This document shows, one piece after another, positions 17,133-24,264 of a stretch of DNA of 58,660 nucleotides. The DNA is from Granulicoccus phenolivorans DSM 17626 = NBRC 107789 = JCM 15570. Its GTDB lineage: Bacteria > Actinomycetota > Actinomycetes > Propionibacteriales > Propionibacteriaceae. Position 1 is the first letter of the stretch. Every line of letters begins with the position of its first letter. The stretch covers positions 1-58,660 of the forward strand of contig NZ_AUHH01000026.1 of the NCBI RefSeq assembly GCF_000423085.1, written 5' to 3'. The notes under the pieces were generated by a model that ran no database searches, was not told the origin of the DNA, and saw nothing but the letters and a program-made list of their open reading frames with translations. Both the position numbers and the translations under genes were made by a program.

Positions 17133-17272
17133 GCGAACCAACCACGCAGAAGCGGCGCAAGCCGAGCCGGTGCTGGTCGATGATCCCGGTCGCTTCGATC
17201 CGGGGGCATCACGTTGTGCGGCCCGACGGGCTGTTCCTTCGCTCGTTCTGCTCGGGTGGGATTGCTGGCCAT
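17129..17272 (-). CDS. Possible 47-residue ORF between alkB and alkA
   Basis: A 47-codon frame (MASNPTRAERAK...) starts 4 nt after the alkB stop, and its TGA overlaps the alkA GTG as GTGA. The product is Arg/Pro-rich and resembles no family I know. The placement would fit a coupling peptide or simply fills the 143-bp gap by chance. Confidence 0.25.
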   Translation of the reverse strand: MASNPTRAERAKEQPVGPHNVMPPDRSDRDHRPAPARLAPLLRGWFA

Positions 17273-17275
17273 GTG

Positions 17276-17948
17276 TCAGCCGTCCAGGCCGGTGACGCGC
17301 AGGGTGATGTTGATCCGGCCGCTCTCCAGCCCGCAGCCGGCCGGTGCGGTGCCCGGGTAGACCTTCGGGACGCCGTGGTACGCCAACCGGGCCGGCCCGC
17401 CGAAGACGAAGAGGTCGCCCGAAGCGAGGTCGAGGTCCTGGTAGGGCTGGCTCCGGGTCACGGGGTTGCCGAACCGGAAGCGGCAGGTGTCTCCGATCGA
17501 CAGCGATACCACCGGCGCCGGTGACCGTTCGTCCTTGTCCTGATGCAGTCCCATCCGGGCCGTTGCGTCGTAGTGGTTGACCAGGGCCGTGTCGGGGGTG
17601 TAATCGTCTCCCGCGTGCGGGTCGCCGGTCGGCCGCGACGAGCGCCCGGCGGCCGAGGCGGACCATCCAGTCAGGAAAGGCAAGCACCCGGTTGCCGTTC
17701 ACGTCGACGGCCTCGCGGGTGTATTCATAGGGGCGCCAGTGCCAGCCCAGGCAGACCGTGCGTACGCTCATCTCGTGCCCCCGGACCATGGCGGCCCTGA
17801 TCGGGACGGGGCCATTCGCCCACTCGTGAAAGCGAGCGACGAGCCAGCGCTGCTGGTCGAGGGTGAGCCAGCCCGGCACGTAGTACGCCCCCGCGGGCAG
17901 TTCCGGCACGGGCCGCTCGATCATGTCGTCTCCGAACAGCGTGCTCAC
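17276..17948 (-). pseudogene. alkB: AlkB-type 2OG-Fe(II) dioxygenase, 1-nt frameshift
   Basis: AlkB oxidatively reverses 1-methyladenine and 3-methylcytosine. The first part (LFGDDMIERPVPELPAG to FPDWMVRLGRRALVAA) is in one frame. The rest is in another: DPHAGDDYTPDTALVNHYD, iron ligands in MGLHQDKDE, distal His in LAYHGVPKVYPG, RINITLRV. Removing one G near 17631 joins them into a full-length protein of about 223 residues with normal AlkB spacing. It is either a recent inactivating mutation or a sequencing error; both halves are otherwise undamaged. The GTG start at 17948 overlaps the upstream zinc-domain gene stop (GTGA), so it belongs to the operon. Confidence 0.88.
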
Positions 17949-18217
17949 CGAGACTCCTCGCGCGGGTGTCGCCAGGCGGCGTACCGCTCGGGCAGGCACG
18001 TGCCACAGGGTCGGAACCCGGCAGCGATCGCCGTGGCCTCGTCGGCGAAGAACACCCGATTCGTCACGTATCCGCCGTTCGCGATCGCGCGCAGCGCCGC
18101 CGGGCAGTCCAAGCGGCCGTAGAGCCGCCCGCGGCGGTGCCCGCCCAGCGTGCCCGGGGTCGGGCTCTGGTAGGGCCGGCGATCGGCGCCGAGCGACGTG
18201 TACGTCCTGCCGGTCAT
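17945..18217 (-). CDS. Stand-alone Ada-type zinc-binding domain protein
   Basis: This 90-residue protein consists of an N-terminal basic tail and an Ada metal-binding-like domain: GRLYGRLDCPAAL, NRVFFADEATAIAAGFRPCGTCLPERY. The GFRPC-x-x-C segment and the upstream Cys are the zinc ligands; a fourth ligand is unclear. In Ada this domain accepts methyl groups from DNA phosphotriesters and triggers transcriptional activation. Here it has no AraC or methyltransferase domain attached, but both kinds of repair enzyme are encoded alongside. It could sense or bind damaged DNA. It starts at ATG 18217 and overlaps alkB by 4 bp. Confidence 0.8.
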   Translation of the reverse strand: MTGRTYTSLGADRRPYQSPTPGTLGGHRRGRLYGRLDCPAALRAIANGGYVTNRVFFADEATAIAAGFRPCGTCLPERYAAWRHPREESR

Positions 18218-18224
18218 CGCACCC

Positions 18225-18956
18225 TCACGCGGCATCGTGGAAGACCAGCGCCAGAGTGATCCGTTCCCCCGACCGAATCGGGGAGACCCCGTGCCGGACC
18301 GGGGCCGCTGACCAGCCGCGCTTGGAACGCACGGGCCGGTCCCGCGTGGCGAACACAAAGCCGTGTCCCTGCGGCAACAGGAACGCCGACCCCCGCGACT
18401 GCGCCCGGGGACGCTGTTCGACCAGCAGAAACTCCCCGCCGGTGTGATCCACGCCCGGCTGGTTGAGGTTGAGCACCACCTGCAGCGGGAACACCAGATC
18501 GCCGTAGAGGTCACGATGCAGCGCGTTCCAGTCCCCCGCGCCGTACTTGAGCAGGATCGCGGTGGACTTGTTCTGCCCCGCCCGGTGGCACAACTCCAAC
18601 CATTCATCCAGGGTGTCGGGCCAGATCGCTTCACGGCCGAGCTTGCCCCACCAATCACGGGCGATCGGCAACAGACGCGGATACAGGGCCTGCTTGAGGC
18701 GCTCGATCGGCTCCGGGTACGGCGCGTGGAAATACTTGTACTGCCCCTCGCCGAACCGCAGTGGCCCCATGGTGACCGTCTGCCGAAACGCGGCGTCGAC
18801 GTGGTCGAGGTCGCGGATCTCCGCGGCTTCCACTGCCGTGAGCAACTGCGGCAGCAGGGCCCCGCCGAACGCATTGACCTCGTCGGTGATGGACTCCCAG
18901 TCGCCGGAGTTCACGCGCTGGGCGTACCCATCCGGCTCGGTCTTCGCCGCGCTCAT
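18225..18956 (-). CDS. 2OG-Fe(II) oxygenase (COG3826-like)
   Basis: This 243-residue protein has a double-stranded beta-helix oxygenase core with iron ligands H-x-D in WNALHRDLYGD and a distal His in RHGVSPIRSGERITLAL, where the Arg should bind 2-oxoglutarate. KYGAGDWNALHRD and HTGGEFLLVEQRPR are the family landmarks. Homologues of this group often sit beside ogt/ada genes in Actinobacteria and Proteobacteria, so a role in alkylation damage repair is likely, though the substrate is not established. The ATG at 18956 overlaps the ogt stop by 4 bp (ATGA). Confidence 0.85.
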   Translation of the reverse strand: MSAAKTEPDGYAQRVNSGDWESITDEVNAFGGALLPQLLTAVEAAEIRDLDHVDAAFRQTVTMGPLRFGEGQYKYFHAPYPEPIERLKQALYPRLLPIARDWWGKLGREAIWPDTLDEWLELCHRAGQNKSTAILLKYGAGDWNALHRDLYGDLVFPLQVVLNLNQPGVDHTGGEFLLVEQRPRAQSRGSAFLLPQGHGFVFATRDRPVRSKRGWSAAPVRHGVSPIRSGERITLALVFHDAA

Positions 18957-19597
18957 GCCGCCCCCTCCAGGTTCAGCAGGGTCGTCTTCGCGGCCAATCC
19001 GCCGATGTAGCCGCCCAGGCTCCCGTCGGTACGCAGCACCCGATGGCAGGGCACCACCACCGGCAGCGGGTTCGTCGCGCACGCCGTGCCGACCGCTCGC
19101 ACCGCCTTCGGGTTTCCGACGGACTCGGCGACCTCCTTGTAGGACTGGGTGTGCCCATACTCGATATGCGGCAGGTAGCGTTGCACAAGCTGCCGAAACC
19201 CCGAGGACAGCGCATAGTCCAGGGGCACATCGAACGCCTGTCGCCGGCCGGCGAAGTAGGCGTCGAACTCGACGGCAACCGGGTCCAGGCGTCGGGGGGC
19301 CGCCAGGATGCGGGGGCTGATCTTCTGCGCCAGCGACTCCAGCACCGTGTCGAAGTCCTGGCGCTCGTAGGCCACCCGCACCAGGCCCGTCTCGGTCGCG
19401 GCCAGCAGCAACGGCCCGACCGGGGTATCGATCGTGCGGTACGCGATATCCAGCATGCCCCGGTCCGCGGCCAGGGCGGCCAGGCGGTCGTGCAGCGCCG
19501 CCATCGTGGGAGTATCGATCGGGAAAAGGGCGGCCTGCTCGGCTCCCGTGCCGTCATCGATCGCTTGGTCGATCCCGGACGGTGTGATGTCGGTCAT
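18953..19597 (-). CDS. ogt: Methylated-DNA-protein-cysteine methyltransferase 1
   Basis: This 214-residue suicide methyltransferase removes methyl groups from O6-methylguanine onto its Cys184 in PCHRV. The C-terminal domain is complete: YGHTQSYKEVAESVGNPKAVRAVGTAC, then PVVVPCHRVLRTDGSLGGYIGG. An N-terminal extension of about 50 residues (MTDITPSG...) is longer than in minimal Ogt and includes an acidic, alanine-rich helix (LHDRLAALAADRGM). That layout recurs in MGMT proteins encoded next to sigma factors. The ATG at 19597 overlaps the ECF sigma stop (ATGA), so methyltransferase and sigma factor are made in step. Confidence 0.93.
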   Translation of the reverse strand: MTDITPSGIDQAIDDGTGAEQAALFPIDTPTMAALHDRLAALAADRGMLDIAYRTIDTPVGPLLLAATETGLVRVAYERQDFDTVLESLAQKISPRILAAPRRLDPVAVEFDAYFAGRRQAFDVPLDYALSSGFRQLVQRYLPHIEYGHTQSYKEVAESVGNPKAVRAVGTACATNPLPVVVPCHRVLRTDGSLGGYIGGLAAKTTLLNLEGAA

Positions 19598-20097
19598 CGG
19601 GGTGCTCCTTTCGTGTGCTCGCCCGCGTGGTAGGTCTTCCGCAAACTCTTGATGCCGTCGGCTGCGGCCCGGCGTACTGTGGCTGGGCTACCCCCGATGA
19701 TCTCGGCGGTCTCGGCGTGCGGCAGTCCGCCCAGGTAGTGGTAGGCGATCGCGAGCCGCTGCCGCGGCGGCAATGCCGACACCGCCGCCCACACCCCGTA
19801 CTCATCACCACCGGGGTTCCCCACGGTGGCCGGCCGTTCCGGAAGCTCTTCGGTGGGGATCGCCTGCCGAGCACGCACCCTGGTGATGTCGATCGCCTTG
19901 CGGCCGGCGACGCGTACCAGCCATGCCTCGACGTTGGTGTCCTCGGGTAGCTCCGGCCATGACTTCAGTGCGGCCAGGAAGGTCTCCGACCAGGCGTCGT
20001 CGGCGTCCGCGCCGGGCCCGAGCACGGCGCGGCACACCCGCAGCACGGTCTCTCCGTGCCGCCCGACGACCTGTTCGAACGGAAGCTTCATCCTCAT
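19594..20097 (-). CDS. ECF RNA polymerase sigma factor of the alkylation-repair operon
   Basis: This 167-residue sigma-70 family protein has region 2 (FEQVVGRHGETVLRVCRAVLG, DADDAWSETFLAALKSW, EAWLVRVAGRKAID) and region 4 (AVSALPPRQRLAIAYHYLGGLPHAETAEIIGGSPATVRRAAADGIKSLR). No anti-sigma factor gene is adjacent. It is the first gene of an operon with ogt, a 2OG oxygenase, a zinc-domain protein, alkB and alkA, so it probably drives the alkylation response and itself. In-frame starts lie at GTG 20100, ATG 20097 and ATG 20091. The -10-like box at 20106-20111 puts transcription start at about 20099, so a leaderless mRNA starting at 20097 fits best. Confidence 0.88.
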   Translation of the reverse strand: MRMKLPFEQVVGRHGETVLRVCRAVLGPGADADDAWSETFLAALKSWPELPEDTNVEAWLVRVAGRKAIDITRVRARQAIPTEELPERPATVGNPGGDEYGVWAAVSALPPRQRLAIAYHYLGGLPHAETAEIIGGSPATVRRAAADGIKSLRKTYHAGEHTKGAPR

Positions 20098-20105
20098 CAC
20101 ACCGT

Positions 20106-20134
20106 AGACGCACCAGCCGAGCGAAACGTGAGAT
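20106..20134 (-). promoter_or_regulatory. ECF-type promoter of the sigma/ogt operon
   Basis: Reading on the minus strand, ATCTCACGTTTC (20134-20123) is followed by 11 nt and GCGTCT (20111-20106). The same two boxes with the same spacing precede the second ogt gene. The CGTC core is a common ECF -10 element. This suggests autoregulation by the sigma factor. Confidence 0.75.
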
Positions 20135-20141
20135 CCGATTT

Positions 20142-20660
20142 CTAGGACAATGCCGCCGGTGTTGCTGCAACGGGTTCCTCCAGGTCCAGCAGGAACTGCT
20201 TGCGCTCCAGACCGCCGGCGTACCCGGTCAGGGAACCGTCTGCCCCCAGCACCCGATGGCAGGGGATCAGGATGCTGACCGGGTTGCGCCCGACCGCCTG
20301 ACCGACCCGCCGGGCCAGCCGTCGATCACCCAATCGCTCCGCCAGCGCGCCATAGCTGGTGGTCTCGCCGTAGGGGATGTCGCGCAGCAGCGCCCACACC
20401 CGCTCGCAGAACTCGTCGCCCCGGGTCCGGGTGGCCACGTCGAACTCCCGTCGCTCGCCGGCGAGGAAGGCATCCAGTTCGGCCTTCGCTCGCACGAACA
20501 CCTCGTCGGCATCGGCGTCGACGGGTTCGCCGAACACCGCCGCGTCCGGCCGATGCCAATGCTCGGGGAAGTACAGGCCAGTCAGGTCTTCACCCTCGGC
20601 GACCAGGGTCAACTCGCCCAACGCGGTGGCGATCTGGGTATGACGTCGTGCAGTATTCAT
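20142..20660 (-). CDS. ogt: Methylated-DNA-protein-cysteine methyltransferase 2
   Basis: This 172-residue protein is a compact Ogt with methyl-acceptor Cys134 in IPCHRV. It has the DNA-binding helix region IPYGETTSYGALAERLGDRRLARRVGQAVGRNP and the Asn hinge NPVSILIPCHR, characteristic of direct O6-alkylguanine repair. The N-terminal beta domain carries GLYFPEHWHRP. I start at ATG 20660 because AGAGAGG lies upstream; the longer frame to 20705 has no such signal. It ends 41 nt upstream of the sigma factor gene. It has its own copy of the ECF-like promoter, so it forms a separate unit of the same regulon. Confidence 0.93.
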   Translation of the reverse strand: MNTARRHTQIATALGELTLVAEGEDLTGLYFPEHWHRPDAAVFGEPVDADADEVFVRAKAELDAFLAGERREFDVATRTRGDEFCERVWALLRDIPYGETTSYGALAERLGDRRLARRVGQAVGRNPVSILIPCHRVLGADGSLTGYAGGLERKQFLLDLEEPVAATPAALS

Positions 20661-20688
20661 GTCCCTTACCTCTCTGCTCTCACCAGGA

Positions 20689-20717
20689 AGACGCTCGGGG
20701 GTCATGAAACGTGAGAT
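20689..20717 (-). promoter_or_regulatory. ECF-type promoter of ogt2
   Basis: On the minus strand ATCTCACGTTTC (20717-20706), an 11-nt spacer and GCGTCT (20694-20689) repeat the sigma-operon promoter exactly, although the spacers differ completely. Predicted transcription start is near 20682, giving a leader of about 22 nt that includes the ribosome binding site. Confidence 0.75.
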
Positions 20718-20756
20718 GGATTCAGCGCTCGAATGCGCGCCTCGTCCGCGACCCGG

Positions 20757-21176
20757 TCACCGTAGTTCGAGCGTCTCCACCGGTTGCCCCGTGATCGCGG
20801 CGATCAGGTCGAAGTCCTTGTCCACGGCGAGCACCGTCAGTCCGGTCTTCTCCGCTGTCGCCGCGATCAGCAGATCCGGAATCGACGGCGCCCGGTGCTG
20901 ACCACGATCGGCGAGGAGCATCTGCACCTCCCAGGCCCGGTCCTCCATCGCGGGCGTCAGATGCTCCAGCGGCATCAGCGCCAGCGGCGGCCGGCCGAAC
21001 GCCTCGCGCCCGCCCTGCCCCGAGCGAGCCGAGAAGCCCAACTCGAGTCGGGTCACGGTCGACAGCCGAAGCAGACCGCGCTCGATCCGGGCGTTCCACT
21101 CGTCGAGTCGGGCCGCTTGGCCCGACTGCAGGCGTGCGTAGGCCGATTTGTCGACCAACCAACTCGTCAGTGCCAC
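20757..21176 (-). CDS. vapC: VapC-type PIN-domain ribonuclease toxin
   Basis: This 139-residue PIN-domain protein should be a metal-dependent RNase that cleaves RNA when freed from its antitoxin. Acidic metal ligands are visible in [12 protein letters not shown] (Asp9), VTRLELGFS (Glu), [26 protein letters not shown] (several Asp). The length and order fit VapC. The GTG start at 21176 overlaps the 3' end of the antitoxin gene by 10 bp, a usual arrangement for coupled toxin-antitoxin pairs. The target RNA is unknown. Confidence 0.92.
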   Translation of the reverse strand: MALTSWLVDKSAYARLQSGQAARLDEWNARIERGLLRLSTVTRLELGFSARSGQGGREAFGRPPLALMPLEHLTPAMEDRAWEVQMLLADRGQHRAPSIPDLLIAATAEKTGLTVLAVDKDFDLIAAITGQPVETLELR

Positions 21177-21397
21177 GCGGCATCCATCACCGCGGGGTCG
21201 GCCAGATCGCCGAACGTAGCCGCCGACCGCTGCCAGTCCGCCTCGGTCACGCTCACTTCCGGCGACGGGGACGTGGCAGCCTCCCCCTCGAGTTTGCGGC
21301 GCAGGTACTCGTTGCGGGACAGCCCCAGTGCGGCCGCCTCGGCGTCGATCCGCTGCACCGTGGCTTCACTGAGTCCGCGTACCAGAATGTTGGTCAT
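21167..21397 (-). CDS. vapB: VapB-type ribbon-helix-helix antitoxin
   Basis: This 76-residue antitoxin has an N-terminal ribbon-helix-helix ([20 protein letters not shown] then [13 protein letters not shown]) that binds its own promoter and a disordered acidic C-terminus ([21 protein letters not shown]) that should wrap the toxin. A GAGGGGG ribosome binding site precedes the ATG, and immediately upstream is a perfect palindrome likely to be its operator. The pair sits between ogt2 and a GlxA-type regulator. Confidence 0.9.
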   Translation of the reverse strand: MTNILVRGLSEATVQRIDAEAAALGLSRNEYLRRKLEGEAATSPSPEVSVTEADWQRSAATFGDLADPAVMDAAWH

Positions 21398-21409
21398 GAC
21401 TACCCCCTC

Positions 21410-21423
21410 GATATCATGATATC
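21410..21423. promoter_or_regulatory. VapB operator palindrome
   Basis: GATATCATGATATC is a perfect 14-bp palindrome 12 bp upstream of the vapB ATG and abutting its ribosome binding site. Ribbon-helix-helix antitoxins bind such short AT-rich palindromes for autoregulation. Confidence 0.7.
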
Positions 21424-21454
21424 AACGGGTCCTTGGATCTCCATGGGCCCACGA

Positions 21455-22423
21455 TCAGTGCCGGCTACCACCGTTGACCGCCCGGAATCGGGTGGGCGAG
21501 ATCCCGTATCGGGCCGAGAACGCCTGGCGCAGCGATTCGCCGGAGGCGAACCCGCAGGTGCGCGCGATCCCGGCGGTCTGCTCACTGGTTTCGGTGAGCA
21601 ACCGGGCCGCCGCATCCAAGCGTGCGTCCCGCACCAGGCGGGCCGGGGTCCGGCCGAGATGGCGGGTGCAGAGTCGGCTCAGGTGCCGCTCGCTGACGCC
21701 GACGGTACGCGCGAGACTCACCGTGGTCAGATCGTCGGCCAGGTGGGTGAGGATGTGGTCGACGACCCGGCGTACGATCACCTGCTCCGGTCGCGGCAGC
21801 CGGGTGTACATGCTCATCTGGCTCTGGTTGCCGGGCCGCTGCAGGTAGGTAACCATCCCCATCGCCACCCGACGAGCGGTCTCGGCGCCGTGGTCCTCCT
21901 CGATGAAGGCGAGGGTGAGGTCCAGCGCGGCGGTGACCCCACCTGAGGTGGCAATGGCGCCGTCGCGGATGTAGATCGGTGCGGGATCCACGCGTACGGC
22001 GGGAAAGCGGCGCGCGAGGTCCTCCGCATAGAACCAGTGCGTCGTGGCGCGCCGGCCGTCCAGCAGGCCCGCGGCAGCCAGCACCGTCGCCCCCGTGCAC
22101 ACCGAGGCGACCCGCCGGGCCAGCGCGGCGACGCGCCGCACCTGCCCCACGAGAAGCCGGTCCGCTGCCGCGGCCTGGTGCCCCAAGCCACCGGAGATCA
22201 CCAGGGTGTCGATCGGGCTGGTGATCGTGTCCAGCCTTCGATGCACGCTGATGTCGATCCCGTTGTCGGTACGGCTCGTCCCGCCGGTCGTCGTGGCCAG
22301 GAGAACCTCGTAGGCCGGTGCGGCGCCCAGTCGATTCGCATGGACGAAGCCGCTGGTGACGCAGGCGACATCGACCAGCTCGATCCCGTCGTACCCCACC
22401 ACGACCACCACTCGCGGACCCAT
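21455..22423 (-). CDS. GlxA-family transcriptional regulator (DJ-1/PfpI plus AraC HTH)
   Basis: This 322-residue regulator joins an N-terminal DJ-1/PfpI-like domain (VVVVGYDGIELVDVA; nucleophile-like Cys in ASVCTGATVLAAAGLLDGRRATTHW) to a C-terminal AraC helix-turn-helix pair (TTVSLARTVGVSERHLSRLCTRHLGRTPARLV, then TAGIARTCGFASGESLRQAFSARYGISPTRFR). The first domain should bind a small molecule or act as a vestigial amidase. It is divergent from an SDR and a RibD-like reductase gene, its probable targets. Its ligand is unknown. Confidence 0.92.
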   Translation of the reverse strand: MGPRVVVVVGYDGIELVDVACVTSGFVHANRLGAAPAYEVLLATTTGGTSRTDNGIDISVHRRLDTITSPIDTLVISGGLGHQAAAADRLLVGQVRRVAALARRVASVCTGATVLAAAGLLDGRRATTHWFYAEDLARRFPAVRVDPAPIYIRDGAIATSGGVTAALDLTLAFIEEDHGAETARRVAMGMVTYLQRPGNQSQMSMYTRLPRPEQVIVRRVVDHILTHLADDLTTVSLARTVGVSERHLSRLCTRHLGRTPARLVRDARLDAAARLLTETSEQTAGIARTCGFASGESLRQAFSARYGISPTRFRAVNGGSRH

Positions 22424-22575
22424 ACCTCCACCTTACGAGCGCGCGATCAGGTCGGTCAGCCAGGCTTCCCAGGATTCCGGACACATCGCCCCCGGCGGCC
22501 TTGCGCATGCCAGGTCCCGGCCGGACCGTGGGTACAGGACCTCCAGCGGTCCCACCGCAGGCAGGGAGGCACGGC

Positions 22576-23322
22576 ATGACCGGCGTACTGGACGGACACA
22601 CCGCACTGATCGTCGGCGCCAACGGTGGCATCGGGCAGGCGATCGCGTACGCCCTGGGCGCCGCCGGGGCCCGGCTCATCCTGGCGGCTCGGGATCGGGG
22701 CAAGCTCGATCAGCTCCGCACCGAGCTGGACGCCGCCGGCAGCACCGCCGACACGGTCCCCACCGACATCATCGACGACGACGCCGTCCGCCGCCTGGTC
22801 GAACGGGCGGCGGCCGAGGGCATGGACATCGCCGTCAACAACGCCGGCACCTCCCACCGGCCTGCACCCCTGGGTGACCTCGTGATCGAGGAGGCCGACC
22901 GCGTCCTCCGGGTCACCCTGCGCGGGACGCTGGTGGCGATGCACCACGAACTGGCGGTTCTTCCCGATGGCGGCAGCATCGTGAACGTCGCGTCCACCGC
23001 GGGAGTCGCCGGCGCTCCCGGGATGGCGGCCTATGTCGCCGCCAAGCACGCAGTCGTGGGCCTGACGCGTACGGCCGCTCTCGATTACGCCGCCCGCAGC
23101 ATCCGGGTCAACGCCGTCGCGCCCGGCTCCATCGACTCCGGCGGCACCACCGCGCAGCCGGATCGGATCCGGCAACAGATCGGTTCCGCCGCGCCGCTCG
23201 CCCGCCTGGGAAGCCCCGCCGAGGTAGCCGCCGCCGTGCTCTGGCTCGCCTCCCCCGCCGCGGCGTACACCACCGGCGCCGTCCTCACCGTCGACGGCGG
23301 CAAGGGCGCCCGCGGCGCCTGA
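22576..23322 (+). CDS. SDR-family oxidoreductase
   Basis: This 248-residue classical short-chain dehydrogenase has TALIVGANGGIGQAIAYALG for cofactor binding, VNNAGTS, the Ser in VNVASTAGVAG, the catalytic Y-x-x-x-K in AAYVAAKHAVVG, and the NAVAPGSIDS loop. Adjacent residues after the first strand (AARDRGK) suggest NADP(H) preference. The ATG at 22576 (MTGVLDGHTA) is chosen; upstream in-frame starts add a non-homologous leader. It is followed by a RibD-like gene 34 nt downstream and is divergent from the GlxA-type regulator gene. Confidence 0.9.
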   Translation: MTGVLDGHTALIVGANGGIGQAIAYALGAAGARLILAARDRGKLDQLRTELDAAGSTADTVPTDIIDDDAVRRLVERAAAEGMDIAVNNAGTSHRPAPLGDLVIEEADRVLRVTLRGTLVAMHHELAVLPDGGSIVNVASTAGVAGAPGMAAYVAAKHAVVGLTRTAALDYAARSIRVNAVAPGSIDSGGTTAQPDRIRQQIGSAAPLARLGSPAEVAAAVLWLASPAAAYTTGAVLTVDGGKGARGA

Positions 23323-23356
23323 CCTACCTGCACAACCCACCAGAAGGAGCACCCCC

Positions 23357-23992
23357 ATGTCAGTGGTACGCGTTCACAATTTCAGCATCTCCCTCGACGG
23401 ATTCGGCACCGGCGAGGGCCAGGACGCCCACGCCTACTTCGGCCATGCCGGGGAGCGGCTGCACGAATGGATGTTCGCCACGCAGGGGTGGCAGCCCGGC
23501 GGCAGCGCCGGCGTCGACAACGCCTTCATGCGGCAACACGATCCCGGAATCGGTGCCGAAATCATGGGTGCCGGCAAGTTCGGCTATCCCGGATGGCACG
23601 AGGATCCGGAGTGGAAGGGCGCCTGGGGACCCAATCCGCCGTTTCACACACCGGTCTTCGTCCTCACCCACCACACCCGCTCGCCGATCGAGATGGAGGG
23701 CGGCACCACCTTCCACTTCATCGACGCGTCCCCGGCCGAGGCAGTCGAGCAGGCCAAAGCGGCCGCTGACGGCCGCGACGTACGCCTGGGCGGCGGCCCC
23801 ACCGTGATCCGCGATTTCCTCGCGGCCGGACTCGTCGACCACCTACATGTCGTGGTGGTGCCGATTCTGCTCGGGCGGGGCGTCCGGCTGTGGGACAGCA
23901 GGCTCGAGGGACTGGAGCAGGGCTACCACGTCGAGGCCACCTCCGCACCCAGCGGCGTCACCCACCTCACCTTCACCAGAGCGCACGAGTGA
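23357..23992 (+). CDS. Dihydrofolate reductase-family (RibD C-terminal-like) protein
   Basis: This 211-residue protein has the RibD_C/DHFR-like fold: VHNFSISLDGFGTGEGQ at the N-terminus, GAEIMGAGKFGYPG, FVLTHHTR, DVRLGGGPTVIRDFLAAGLVDHLHVVVVPILLGRGVRLW at the C-terminus. Such proteins are NADPH-dependent reductases of small molecules, not usually riboflavin or folate enzymes. A GAAGGAG ribosome binding site precedes the ATG. It is likely co-transcribed with the SDR gene and controlled by the GlxA-like regulator. Confidence 0.9.
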   Translation: MSVVRVHNFSISLDGFGTGEGQDAHAYFGHAGERLHEWMFATQGWQPGGSAGVDNAFMRQHDPGIGAEIMGAGKFGYPGWHEDPEWKGAWGPNPPFHTPVFVLTHHTRSPIEMEGGTTFHFIDASPAEAVEQAKAAADGRDVRLGGGPTVIRDFLAAGLVDHLHVVVVPILLGRGVRLWDSRLEGLEQGYHVEATSAPSGVTHLTFTRAHE

Positions 23993-23995
23993 CGA

Positions 23996-24226
23996 CGGCC
24001 CACGATCCCTGCCGCTGAGTCGCCGCTCATGCTCGCGAGCGTCGGAGGGCGTCAGGTACACGAATCCAAGGCGCGCCCCCGTACGCGAGGCCGCCGTTCG
24101 CCAGGTCTGACGCGCCGCTTCACTGTCATTGACCGCATCGACGACGACATCGTGACCGAGCCGCAGATTCTGCTCCGCCATGGCACGCACGGCCTCGTAC
24201 GCCGAGACACCGGCCAGACACCACCC
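23996..24226 (-). pseudogene. Fragment of an AAA/P-loop kinase-like gene
   Basis: About 77 codons on the minus strand read AGVSAYEAVRAMAEQNLRLG, then HDVVVDAVNDSEAARQTWR and GFVYLTPSDAREHERRLSGRDRG. This matches the middle of small P-loop kinases (AAA_33 type), where the VVDAVN and ERRL...RDRG segments are conserved. The P-loop part is missing upstream, and the C-terminal part is cut by the end of the convergent RibD-like gene. It is a decayed remnant. Confidence 0.65.
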
Positions 24227-24237
24227 CGATGGTCTCT

Positions 24238-24263
24238 TGTTACGACTGTTACACTTCCAGTGT
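24238..24263. promoter_or_regulatory. Operator-like repeats upstream of chrB-like gene
   Basis: TGTTAC occurs twice (24238-24243 and 24247-24252), followed by the dyad ACACT-tcc-AGTGT (24251-24263) that ends 1 nt before the ATG. The cluster probably overlaps the promoter and would allow tight repression. Confidence 0.45.
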
Positions 24264-24264
24264 G

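Noticed and set aside
16077-17999. 640-residue AlkB-AlkA fusion frame
   Set aside because: Only the first AlkB part and AlkA are meaningful; the stretch between is the AlkB coding sequence read in the wrong frame after a 1-nt shift.
20726-20773. Inverted repeat CGCTCGAA/TTCGAGCG near the vapC stop
   Set aside because: The loop is 32 nt and the right arm is part of the vapC coding end, so a terminator role is weak.
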